64,000 nt of DNA from Glandiceps talaboti (lineage: Eukaryota; Hemichordata; Enteropneusta; Spengelidae), in NCBI RefSeq assembly GCF_964340395.1, contig NC_135559.1, positions 22,679,121-22,743,120 on the forward strand, given 5' to 3'. Position numbers and translations under genes: made by a program. The stretch's first letter is position 1, and each line of letters starts with the position of its first letter. Positions 29,401 to 39,924 of the stretch are shown in pieces. Below the pieces are notes generated by a model. The model worked only from the letters and a program-made list of their open reading frames with translations. It was not told where the DNA came from and did not search any database.

Positions 29401-29657
29401 GATTATGTAAAATATGCAACTCAACCCTTGTAGAAGATGAAAAACACTTTATATTACAGTGTCCCCTGTATAATTTACTCAGGCATGACCTCTTTAGTGA
29501 AGCTGCTAAACATATTAATAATTACAGAAACTTGACAGAAGAACAACAATTTAAAGAAATAATGAGCAACAAAACTCTAATTATCGCACTTGGAAAATAT
29601 ATCAAACTTAGTAATATAAAAAGGGAGCACCACCTACAAAATACTCATAATATATAA
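26385..29657 (+). CDS. Non-LTR retrotransposon endonuclease/reverse transcriptase ORF, 5' truncated
   Basis: An uninterrupted frame of 1090 codons whose first ~21 residues are read from the 37-bp array. True element sequence starts at 26449. It encodes the C-terminal part of an exonuclease/endonuclease/phosphatase domain (LLGDFNSRIG at about residue 69; a later SDH motif, ISDHCS) but lacks the N-terminal catalytic motifs. A reverse transcriptase follows: FIDMKKAFDSVSH, GVKQGCNLSPTLFNIFISDL and LLYADDIVLL (YADD at about residues 680-683). A C-terminal C-x2-C-x9-H-x4-C finger follows (CKICN to LQC, near 29405). It mobilised RNA copies by target-primed reverse transcription. The clade is undecided; CR1-, L2- or I-related groups share these motifs. 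It cannot be autonomous because of the missing 5' part. Confidence 0.93.
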   Translation: MWHIRGIYIMSVSVAYQGYLHLSAENDLFIGCIYIPPENSHYYQNGDLFEYLETDVIKLSSRGNIILLGDFNSRIGTRQDLINEENNQHLPLPSNYTEDNFTVRNSMDSNRNNCVNKSGRKLIQMCIDCNLLILNGRTIGDSTGNYTYFSPRGCSTIDFGIVCKPMYELVQYFKVQNLTHISDHCSISMSIRLKNSPSAIQHKTNKYQLSPLPSKYIWDEHAETNFKECLQFETHTQHIQTFLNTKFDDADSAQNEFENLINKVCENSLRRFSPKLNKHTKKPKRKKKKWFDGECWLIRREFKKQAKLIQNEPNNPMIREMFFKIKKLLKKTIQTKKKEFKIKQLTEIENHTGDTSAFWKKLNNLNDDSFNKTSSDLIEPCEWYNYFKKLLNLNNSEPLTNNNSDVIDLEQRLNPTLKHDLDKPISTNEIKQAVKNLKNNKATAEDKICNEMIKYGQFQLIKPIHKLFNIVYKSNVFPKSWNASIIVPIHKSGPKSIPSNYRGIAISSCLGKLFTSILNNRLTEYIENKNILPSEQFGFRKNCRTTDNLFILKTVINKYLYQNEQQKTKQKDNKIYACFIDMKKAFDSVSHDGLFQKMLSNNIFGNMYKMIKHIYRNATYKVKTKNGLTQEFKSSVGVKQGCNLSPTLFNIFISDLPRIFDSSHCDAPTINNKAISCLLYADDIVLLSKSKQGLQHCLDKLSKYTQKWKLKVNTMKTKIMIFNKNNRLLQKSVFFFEGEELDIVKKFNYLGLIISPNGKSKEAMMNLKNKGIKALFSLKSKLGNLRNLSPQLMLDIFDKLIRPIVVYGCDIWSDECCKDSPIETVNVNFCRFILGVSKKTTKMGIYGELGRFPLDIFVKKQAIKYLVHVMNTKNNILREAFSFNKEKKTTWYKSTTLYLPNSDINQLQVNEISKKIKTQQIINIEHQQQASFISQWKNSLNNREENGNNNCKLRTYKLIKLDFKLEPYLEKLNNPELRSIICKFRLSDHKLEIEKGRHHKIPAKSRLCKICNSTLVEDEKHFILQCPLYNLLRHDLFSEAAKHINNYRNLTEEQQFKEIMSNKTLIIALGKYIKLSNIKREHHLQNTHNI

Positions 29658-29894
29658 TTTGAAATGTCTAAATACCCTTCATTATTATTTTTTCATTAAT
29701 ATTATGTTTCAACTCGTTGAATAGTTATTGTTGTTGTTTTGTTTTGTTTTGTAGTCTTTATTATGATGTGTAATGTTACTTTTGAAAAGCCTATAAGTGT
29801 TATTATTATGATTTTTTTTTTCCCAATTTTATTTTATTTGTACCTTTAACAAATCCCCAGGGTTTTGTTACGTGTAATCAATAAATACTTTAAA
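26449..29894 (+). mobile_element. LINE insertion inside the 37-bp array
   Basis: The element begins at 26449, directly after an array unit broken at tttacatc, and ends at 29894, after which the array resumes with tacatcatgag. The shared 'tacatc' (26443-26448 and 29895-29900) is a probable short target-site duplication. The 3' UTR is 29658-29894, with AATAAA at 29880 and a taaa-rich tail. The intact frame indicates a young insertion. It lies in sense orientation in intron 2 of the MCF2L-like gene. Confidence 0.9.
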
Positions 29895-32089
29895 TACATC
29901 ATGAGTGTAAGTGTGGCATATCAGGGGTATTTACATCATGAGTACAAGTGTGGCATATCGGGATTATTTACATCATGAGTACAAGTGTGGCATATCAGGA
30001 TTATTTACATCATGAGTGTAAGTGTGGCATATCAGGAGTATTTACATCATAAGTGTAAGTGTGGCATATCAGGGGTATTTACATCATGAGTGTAAGTGTG
30101 GCATACCAGGATTATTTACATCATGAGTACAAGTGTGGCATATCAGGGGTATTTACATCATGAGTGTAAGTGTGGCATATCAGGGGTATTTACATCATGA
30201 GTACAAGTGTGGCATATCAGGGGTATTTACATCATGAGTACAAGTGTGGTATATGAGGGGTATTTACATCATGAGTACAAGTGTGGCATATCAGGAGTAT
30301 TTACATCATAAGTGTAAGTGTGGCATATCAGGGGTATTTACATCATGAATGTAAGTGTGGCATATCAGGGGTATTTACATCATGAGTGTAAGTGTGGCAT
30401 ATCAGGGGTATTTACATCATGAGTACAAGTATGACATATCAGGGGTATTTACATCATGAGTGTAAGTGTGGCATATCAGGGGTATTTACATCATGAGTAC
30501 AAGTGTGGTATATCAGGGGTATTTACATCATGAGTGCAAGTGTGGCATATCAGGAGTATTTACATCATAAGTGTAAGTGTGGCATATCAGGGGTATTTAC
30601 ATCATGAATGTAAGTGTGGCATATCAGGGGTATTTACATCATGAGTGTAAGTGTGGCATATCAGGGGTATTTACATCATGAGTACAAGTATGACATATCA
30701 GGGGTATTTACATCATGAGTGTAAGTGTGGCATATCAGGGGTATTTACATCATGAGTACAAGTGTGGTATATCAGGGGTATTTACATCATGAGTGCAAGT
30801 GTGGCATATCAGGAGTATTTACATCATGAGTGTAAGTGTGGCATATCAGGGGTATTTACATCATGAGTACAAGTGTGGCATATCAGGGGTATTTACATCA
30901 TGAATGTAAGTGTGGCATATCAGGAGTATTTACATCATGAGTACAAGTGTGGTATATGAGGGGTATTTACATCATGAGTACTAGTGTGGTATATGAGGGG
31001 TATTTACATCATGAGTACAAGTGTGGCATATCAGGGGAATTTACATCATGAGTACAAGTGTGGTATATCAGGGGTATTTACATCATGAGTGCAAGTGTGG
31101 CATATCAGGAGTATTTACATCATGAGTGTAAGTGTGGCATATCAGGGGTATTTACATCATGAATGTAAGTGTGGCATATCAGGAGTATTTACATCATGAG
31201 TGTAAGTGTGGCATATCAGGGGTATTTACATCATGAGTGTAAGTGTGGCATATCAGGGGTATTTACATCATGAGTGTAAGTGTGGCATATCAGGGGTATT
31301 TACATCATGAGTGTAAGTGTGGCATATCAGGAGTATTTACATCATGAGTACAAGTGTGGCATATCAGGGGTATTTACATCATGAGTGTAAGTGTGGCATA
31401 TCAGGGGTATTTACATCATGAGTACAAGTGTGGCATATCAGGGGTATTTACATCATGAGTACAAGTGTGGCATATCAGGGGTATTTACATCATGAGTGTA
31501 AGTGTGGCATATCAGGGGTATTTACATCATGAGTGTAAGTGTGGCATATCAGGGGTATTTACATCATGAGTGTAAGTGTGGCATATCAGGGGTATTTACA
31601 TCATGAGTACAAGTGTGGCATATCAGGGGTATTTACATCATGAGTGTAAGTGTGGCATATCAGGGGTATTTACATCATGAGTGCAAGTATGACATATCAG
31701 GGGTATTTACATCATGAGTGTAAGTGTGGCATATCAGGGGTATTTACATCATGAGTACAAGTGTGGCATATCAGGGGTATTTACATCATGAGTGTAAGTG
31801 TGGCATATCAGGGGTATTTACATCATGAGTACAAGTGTGGCATATCAGGGGTATTTACATCATGAGTACAAGTGTGGCATATCGGGGGTATTTACATCAT
31901 GAGTGTAAGTGTGGCATATCAGGGGTATTTACATCATGAGTGTAAGTGTGGCATATCAGGGGTATTTACATCATGAGTGTAAGTGTGGCATATCAGGGGT
32001 ATTTACATCATGAGTACAAGTGTGGCATATCAGGGGTATTTACATCATGAGTGTAAGTGTGGCATATCGGGGTATTTACATCATGAGTG
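29895..32089. repeat. 37-bp minisatellite, right part, about 59 copies
   Basis: Same unit as 25552-26448. A larger block of about 300 bp (near 30275-30545 and 30560-30830) is itself duplicated, with the rare variants 'tgaatgtaag' and 'agtatgacat' in the same order. This shows higher-order amplification. It ends with catgagtgcttgcagtgtt. Confidence 0.96.
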
Positions 32090-32873
32090 CTTGCAGTGTT
32101 GTCTGTGGTTGTTCTTTAACAAGCATAGTAAAGTGAATGTACAACAGAAAACACTAACACTGTAAACATGAGTACCCTTTTAGTATACCTACACTGGAAC
32201 TCACATGTTATAATAGATAATGTTTATCAGAAACATCAAAGTTCTTTCTGGTGTGATCATGCCATTTCATGTGCAAGGAACACTTATGCCCTTATTTGCA
32301 TACATGTATGCAATGATGTTTTTTCCGTGTTGCACTGCAGTGCAAATACCACCAGTATGCATGCACACTGGTGCAATAATCTCTGGTACATATATATACA
32401 ATCATGTACATTGTAATAATAGATATTATGTAGAAGACATACACTTTGGTTACAGTGAAATAAATAAAATATTTTTGTTTATTTGTCATTTGCACTGCCA
32501 GTATATCAAAAAATGAACATCAAAAGTAAGCCATTTTGATTACAATTTTATTTGAATGGATAGCATGATGTTCTCTTTTGTGAAGATGTACAAGTTTGCT
32601 TTGTTCTCATTCAATATCTTTTCTTTGTGGTGTGCCAAATTTCCTACCTACAACAGAAACTGATGTTCCTATCATGGTACAGACACTATGATTTAGTGTA
32701 CTGACTTCAGATTATTTCTTGTCTTCAGATTCTTCATACATGTAGCATGCTTCATTGTGATTGGTTCAAAATCTGTACATGTAGTATGCTTCATTGTGAT
32801 TGGTTCAAAGTCTTTGTACATGTAGCATGCTTCATTGTGATTGGTTCAAAGTCTCTGTACATCTATATGTAGC
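32090..32873. repeat. Intron 2 unique DNA and ~40-bp repeats
   Basis: 32090-32730 is non-coding unique sequence. From 32735 there are three copies of a 39-41 bp unit including catgcttcattgtgattggt. Two diverged copies of the same unit follow the element at 32874-33348. Confidence 0.7.
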
Positions 32874-33348
32874 TAGCCTACCTATAGACTTGAGAATGGC
32901 TATCACTACACTATTCCACTATCTTAACTGACATTTTGAATTTTTGAATTTCTGCTACGTTGCCTTGGCTACGCTGAGAATTGAACGTTGCTATTATTTA
33001 AGCTCTGCCTCGGCATACACATAATGTGTGCAAAACATTAGCATAAATTTGAATAGAATCATCCAGTACGTGGGTCAGCGGGTTACATTTACATTTGTTT
33101 AAAAAATTCTTTTACAACATCTAATTATTTATTCATCATGTGACTTACTTATGAATTAAATATGGCTAATTATGTATTCAACCAATTGCACTTTATATAG
33201 GAATGCTGTTTAAATACTCACAATGTGTTAATCTTAGAAGCTAGGAGTTGATGAGGGAACATAGCTGAGAATTTAAAATGTCAGTTAGGATAGCGAAATG
33301 GAATAGTGTAGTGTAGTGATAGCCATTCTCAAGTTTATAGGTAGGCTA
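32874..33348. mobile_element. Terminal-inverted-repeat (MITE-like) element, 475 bp
   Basis: Left end tagcctacctatagacttga is mirrored at the right end (33270-33348). Imperfect arms of about 75 bp extend through gaatggctatcactacacta and actgacatttt. The flanks share atatgta (before 32874 and after 33348), a probable 7-8 bp target-site duplication. There is no coding capacity. It is inserted in the ~40-bp repeat array. The 8-bp-class duplication would fit a hAT-like system, but the termini are not diagnostic. Confidence 0.75.
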
Positions 33349-34425
33349 ATATGTAATATGCTTCATTGTGATTGGTTCAAAGTCTCTCTGTACATGTAGC
33401 ATGGTTTGTTGTGATTGGTTCAGTTTCTCTATATATCCTTCTTTGTGATTTGTGATTGGTTGATGCTTTGTTACAACATAGTATGATGATTCTGTCTTTT
33501 GATGAAGATGGACTTTTCATCAAAACAACAGATCAACATTTTACAAACACGAAGACACCCAATAGCTAAGATTGCATAGTGTGAAAAAAGACAATCATTA
33601 TACCATACTGGTTTAGGTATTGAGCCTTCCATTTGAGCTGTACAAATACATGTAGTTACCAAGCTGTAGTAGTTGTCAGCAAACCTGATGCTATCCCAGC
33701 TGCAAACTGATCTTGATCTGTATACAATGAGACATATATACCGTACTTACATACAAAATATACCTGCTTTATATTATCAAACCTTTGGTGTGGTTATTAC
33801 TATCATTAATGTCATATCTGTCTTTTTAGTCTAAAAATCTTCAATTCCCAAACTCGACTCCCTACCTATATAATGTTATTAATATAATTCACAATGCAAA
33901 TGAAATATATACAAAATGTACCAAAGTATTAGTAATACATTATGTAATAACCAACTACATTTATAACATTCTGCATGTCCACATACATTGTCTATCTTCC
34001 TCTCTTGTAACCTATGTGGCTACATGTACATGTATTAATGTATGGACTGAACTAATTATGCCAAGTTCCCAGTAATTGCTAGAATATTATCCTCAAGTTC
34101 TTGGTAATTAGTAAAATGGTATCCTCAAGTTCTTACTAATTAATAAGAAAGGAAGGCAGCTCTATATTACTATGTTTTTCCAACTCTAAATCTGAATACT
34201 TTGTGTATAACCTGTGAACAGTGAGTGATACTTTGAGCAGTACATTATTATTATGTTAAATTGCTGTTTTTGTTGACATGAATATTAATGACAGGTGGAA
34301 TCTACAAAACCTGTATACATGAAGATTAAGTGAAGTTGTTTAGTTCTACCAAGAGATACATGTACATTGTAATTTGTAGGCTTACAACAGTATCATTCAA
34401 GGTTTTGGCTAATTACTACAGTCCC
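33349..34425. other. Intron 2 sequence after the MITE
   Basis: Two degenerate units of the ~40-bp repeat (33358-33455), then non-coding unique DNA. Short reading frames have no splice support. Confidence 0.5.
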
Positions 34426-35280
34426 TATGATAAACACTAACTCATTACTACTATGATAAACACTAACTCATTACTACTATGATAAACACTAACTCATTAC
34501 TACTATGATCAACACTAACTCATTACTACTATGATCAACACTAACTCATTACTACTATGATCAACACTAACTCATTACTACTATGATCAACACTAACTCA
34601 TTACTACTATGATCAACACTAACTCATTACTACTATGATCAACACTAACTCATTACTACTATGATAAACACTAACTCATTACTACTATGATAAATACTAA
34701 CTCATTACTACTATGATCAACACTAACTCATTACTACTATGATAAACACTAACTCATTACTACTATGATCAACACTAACTCATTACTACTATGATAAACA
34801 CTAACTCATTACTACTATGATAAACACTAACTCATTACTACTATGATCAACACTAACTCATTACTACTATGATCAACACTAACTCATTACTACTATGATA
34901 AACACTAACTCATTACTACTATGATAAACACTAACTCATTACTACTATGATCAACACTAACTCATTACTACTATGATCAACACTAACTCATTACTACTAT
35001 AATAAACACTAACTCATTACTACTATGATCAACATTAACTCATTACTACTATGATAAACACTAACTCATTACTACTATGATAAACACTAACTCATTACTA
35101 CTATGATAAACACTAACTCATTACTACTATGATAAACACTAACTCATTACTACTATGATCAACACAAACTCATTACTACTATGATCAACACTAACTCATT
35201 ACTACTATGATAAACACAAACTCATTACTACTATGATCAACACTAACTCATTACTACTATGATCAACACTAACTCATTAC
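34426..35280. repeat. 26-bp minisatellite, about 33 copies
   Basis: Unit includes actcattactactatgatca and acacta. The main variant is gatcaac versus gataaac, interspersed without a fixed order. Very homogeneous. Confidence 0.97.
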
Positions 35281-35956
35281 TTGATATACAAGTTAAAGCA
35301 GAAAGAGTTTGCCAAAAGACTGGATGTAACAGATCAAAGTCATTCATGTGACCAGTTAAGGTTGTTGAAATTACTTGCAAGATAACAATATGACAGAAAC
35401 CCATGATGCATGAGTACAAGTATAGCATACTCAGGGTATTTCCATGAGTGTTTGCAGTGTTCTCTGACTGAGATAAATAAATTAATCAACATTTTAAACT
35501 CCCGTCAATAACAATCATGTTGTCCATAGCAGTAAAGTTTTGTTTTCTATCAAGTAAAACAACAACCTAAACTTTGATTGTTAATGTAGTCTTTTGATGA
35601 GAACTTCCTGTTTTAGCTGTAAGCTGTTGAATAGATGTAGATGGTGTTTTAGTTACACTAGTAGCACAAGTAGCCTAGGGTGGCATTTCTAATGACTTCT
35701 ATGTTCTTACAGCATTTATTTTGGAGACTGTAAGTGATCACACTATTTTGATTACCACATAGCAAAACAGAGGTGTTTGAACCACTATCACCCACTTGTG
35801 GAATCTACCACAGTAAAAATAAAATAGTAAAACTGTTTTAGTTTGTGTCTATCTTTCAGTAAGTCAAAACCTTGATTTCCACTGTTGTAATAGTAGTTAA
35901 GTTAGATACAATGTATGTACAATGTACTGATTATCTGTTATTGTTATGCTATTTAG
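35281..35956. other. Intron 2 end, with an orphan 37-bp unit
   Basis: 35408-35456 matches the last unit of the 37-bp array, including its unique right flank (catgagtgtttgcagtgtt). A piece of the array end was therefore copied about 3.3 kb away, or the intervening 26-bp array and unique DNA arose between two ancestral copies. Confidence 0.6.
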
Positions 35957-36047
35957 TTTACAAGAAGTGGACCTTGGCTTTGTCATAATTCTTGATAGAA
36001 GAGAAGATAAATGGAGTTCTGTCAAAGCTGCTCTTGTCAAAATTGCA
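35957..36047 (+). CDS. mcf2l: MCF2L-like exon 3 (Sec14 domain)
   Basis: The acceptor is tatttag before 35957 and the donor is gca|gtaagt. Encodes LQEVDLGFVIILDRREDKWS and then VKAALVKIA. The strand VIILDRR followed by DKW is characteristic of the Sec14-like domain of the DBS family. 91 nt, phases 2 to 0. Confidence 0.93.
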
Positions 36048-36803
36048 GTAAGTTATTAATATTGAAAGAGAAAGGATGACTAGTTGACCATGTATGCATG
36101 GCAGTTTCTTAACTCTGCACTAAGCTACAATCGGACTATTTGCTGAAACTGTTTTGTTAGATAAATGATTTCATTCACAATTGTACACTGTGAGGTGAAT
36201 TAAACGATCTATAGGTAAACTTGTGTGTGTGATCGCATGGCTGTATCCATAAAACAGTTAAAAATGTACAGAATTTGTGTTTTACGGAATGGACCCTAAA
36301 ATCAGTGCCTTCACCAATCAAAACCAATTGAATTTGAAACACAAAATAATAAGTTAGGAGAGACACTGTGAAAGAATATATGGCAATTGTGTCTCAATAA
36401 GCATTTACCATATATAGTTATCAAGGCAAGTCAAACTAACATGGAAATGGGCGGTAGAAAACCAAGATTTTGCTCACTATACAACCTCCAGAAAAAATTG
36501 ACCACTAATTAAAAGAAACAATGTCTGTTTTTGTAAATAAGCCAAATGATTGCATCACAAGTGTGTGATTTAGGTAAAAAAAATGTAATTTATGACCAAA
36601 AACAAAATGTGCTGGGCAGATCACTCTGATATTTGGTGGGAACATTTCTAGACATGTTTAGATTAAGAATTTTCAAATAGAAATTCATATGTGTTGGTAA
36701 ACCATAGTATTCAATTTAACTTTTGTTCCAAACACAACTTTGAAAATTTTACCTGAAATTGTTTTACTGCACACTGCAGTCTTTATCAACAGATTAACCC
36801 AGT
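36048..36803. mobile_element. Intron 3 start with an R2 fragment
   Basis: 36540-36690 matches R2 (tgctgggcagatc, atttggtgggaacatt, tttagattaagaa), compare 8335-8400. The rest is unique non-coding intron. Confidence 0.5.
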
Positions 36804-38054
36804 GATCAGAACACATGACCTTATGGACACGTGAGCCTAATAAGGGGGTCAGTACACATGACCTTATGGACACGTGAGCCTAATAAGGGGATCAGTACAC
36901 ATGACCTTATGGACACGTGAGCCTAATAAGGGGGTCAGTACACATGACCTTATGGACACGTGAGCCTAATAAGGGGATCAGTACACATGACCTTATGGAC
37001 ACGTGAGCCTAATAAGGGGGTCAGTACACATGACCTTATGGACACGTGAGCCTAGTAAGGGGGTCAGTACACATGACCTTATGGACACGTGAGCCTAATA
37101 AGGGGGTCAGTACACATGACCTTATGGACACGTGAGCCTAATAAGGGGGTCAGTACACATGACCTTATGGACATGTGAGCCTAATAAGGGGGTCAGTACA
37201 CATGACCTTATGGACACGTGAGCCTAATAAGGGGGTCAGTACACATGACCTTATGGACACGTGAGCCTAGTAAGGGGGTCAGTACACATGACCTTATGAA
37301 CATGTGACCCTAGTAAGGGGGTCAGTACACATGACCTTATGGACACGTGAGCCTAGTAAGGGGGTCAGTACACATGACCTTATGAACACGTGAGCCTAGT
37401 AAGGGGGTCAGTACACATGACCTTATGGACACGTGAGCCTAGTAAGGGGGTCAGTACACATGACCTTATGAACACGTGAGCCTAGTAAGGGGGTCAGTAC
37501 ACATGACCTTATGGACATGTGAGCCTAATAAGGGGGTCAGTACACATGACCTTATGGACATGTGAGCCTAATAATAGGGTCAGTACACATGACCTTATGG
37601 ACACGTGAGCCTAATATGGGGGTCAGTATACATGACCTTATGGACAGGTGAGCCTAATATGGGGGTCAGTACACATGACCTTATGGACATGTGAGCCTAA
37701 TAAGGGGGTCAGTACACATGACCTTATGGACATGTGAGCCTAATAAGGGGGTCAGTACACATGACCTTATGGACATGTGAGCCTAATAAGGGGGTCAGTA
37801 CACATGACCTTATGGACACGTGAGCCTAATAAAGGGGTCAGTACACATGACCTTATGGACACGTGAGCCTAATAAGGGGGTCAGTACACATGACCTTATG
37901 GACATGTGAGCCTAATAAGGGGTCAGTACACATGACCTTATGGACATGTGAGCCTAATAAGGGGGTCAGTACACATGACCTTATGGACATGTGAGCCTAA
38001 TAAGGGGGTCAGTACACATGACCTTATGGACACGTGAGCCTAATAAGGGGTCAG
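36804..38054. repeat. 43-bp minisatellite with E-boxes, about 29 copies
   Basis: Unit includes cagtacacatgaccttatgg and acacgtgagcctaataag. Many units carry the palindromic E-box CACGTG; others have CATGTG at the same place. Variants aataagg/agtaagg mark local sub-blocks (37060-37500 is mostly agtaagg). Confidence 0.97.
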
Positions 38055-38222
38055 TCTCTGTTCAGTAATGGTTTAAGTGCCCGGATGTAGATAGCTTCCT
38101 TCACTCCCTGTTTAAAATGTCTAGACATTTTAAACTAGATTATTATATTTCATTATATTTCAGTTTGTGTCATGGATGTGTATTTGAGTTAATGGTTATA
38201 TTTGACATCTTTACAATTACAG

Positions 38223-38336
38223 GGTTACTTTCCTGGAACTATCAGAGAAGTTTTTGTACTTAGACCAAGTGGATTCCTACAGAGAGCATTTACAGATGTT
38301 GGTTTTAAATTTTATAAAGATGAATTTAAGTTTAAA
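38223..38336 (+). CDS. mcf2l: MCF2L-like exon 4 (Sec14 domain)
   Basis: The acceptor is caattacag before 38223 and the donor is aaa|gtaagt. Encodes GYFPGTIREVFVLRPSGFLQ, then RAFTDVGFKFYKDEFKFK. The FPG...VLRP...FF/LQ pattern is the conserved core of Sec14-like domains in the Dbl/Trio-type GEFs. 38 codons, phase 0. Confidence 0.94.
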
Positions 38337-38956
38337 GTAAGTCATTTCATTTATCGTTGACAGTTTATTATGAACACCTGGTATGCAGCAATCGTATTTT
38401 ATATGTTGGCTATCCTTTTAATCACATTCAACTTTTTTTGCACTGGTCAGTCCTGTACTAACTAACAAATTATTGAAATCAACTGACATTTGTGCATTGT
38501 CATATTATGGGATGTATTGATTCTTACATAGCTGCAATTACCTTTGACCTTCAGTGATGAAATTCACAATCAAGATCCTTTCTGTGTACAAATGTGTTAT
38601 TATTACTGGTGCTCTGATATGTATGTTCTGTTACCATGGTACCAAGCTGGTTCCCCTAATGTTGTCTTCGTTCCGGCCTTCACATGATATATGACCCAAC
38701 ACCTCTTTAGATTTGTTGTTTTGTCTTTAATGGAGTCGAATGGTGTTTTGAATTACAACCCTATGTACTTGAAATACTGTTGTAACAGTTTGTGCCACTG
38801 ATGTGTGATATATCTACGTTGATGGTGACTTGATATATGACATCTACATGTATGTTGACTTGTTATGATTTATCTCAGTCTTAGCTTGTATTTGTCTTCT
38901 TGAGACTAAATATCAACTCTTGGACATCCTATTTATGGATCTTATACTTAGTAAGG
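38337..38956. other. Intron 4 start, unique sequence
   Basis: No gene or clear repeat seen. Confidence 0.5.
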
Positions 38957-39645
38957 CCATACAGCAATGGGTACCTTCTCTGATGTAGGATACAGTCTAT
39001 CATACAGCAATGGGTACCTTCTCTGATGTAGGATACAGTCTATCATACAGCAATGGGTACCTTCTCTGATGTAGGATACAGTCTATCATACAGCAATGGG
39101 TACCTTCTCTGATGTAGGACACAGTCTATCATACAGCAATGGGTACCTTCTCTGATGTAGGATACAGTCTATCATACAGCAATGGGTACCTTCTCTGATA
39201 TAGGATACAGTATATCATACAGCAATGGGTACCTTCTCTGATGTAGGATACAGTCTATCATACAGCAATGGGTACCTTCTCTGATATAGGATACAGTCTA
39301 TCATACAGCAATGTGTACCTTCTCTGATGTAGGATACAGTCTATCATACAGCAATGGGTACCTTCTCTGATGTAGGATACAGTCTATCATATAGCAATGG
39401 GTACCTTCTCTGATGTAGGATACAGTCTATCATACAGCAATGGGTACCTTCTCTGATGTAGGATACAGTCTATCATACAGCAATGGGTACCTTCTCTGAT
39501 GTAGGATACAGTCTATCATACAGCAATGGGTACCTTCTCTGATGTAGGATACAGTCTATCATACAGCAATGGGTACCTTCTCTGATGTAGGATACAGTCT
39601 ATCATACAGCAATGGGTACCTTCTCTGATGTAGGATACAGTCTGT
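38957..39645. repeat. 43-bp minisatellite, about 16 copies
   Basis: Unit includes catacagcaatgggtacctt and ctctgatgtaggatacagt. Nearly identical copies; unrelated to the other 43-bp array at 36804. Confidence 0.97.
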
Positions 39646-39924
39646 CATACACTTGATAAGTATACAGTGGCAGATGAAAAAAGTTCATTGTTAAATTTAC
39701 ACTACAAGTTGCAACTACTACAAGATATTATTCCAGAGCTTTGAAACAACAGTTTTGGTTGTATTAAAAAACTTAACATTTTCAATTATTCCTATGCAAT
39801 CTATACAGGGTCAATAACCTTGACAAAACAGTCTAACTAGCTTTAACAGGCTGTTAAATAATATCACACAAAATAATCAAGTTTAAACCAGCTTTGGGAG
39901 ATATATACTTCTGCTATAACTAAA

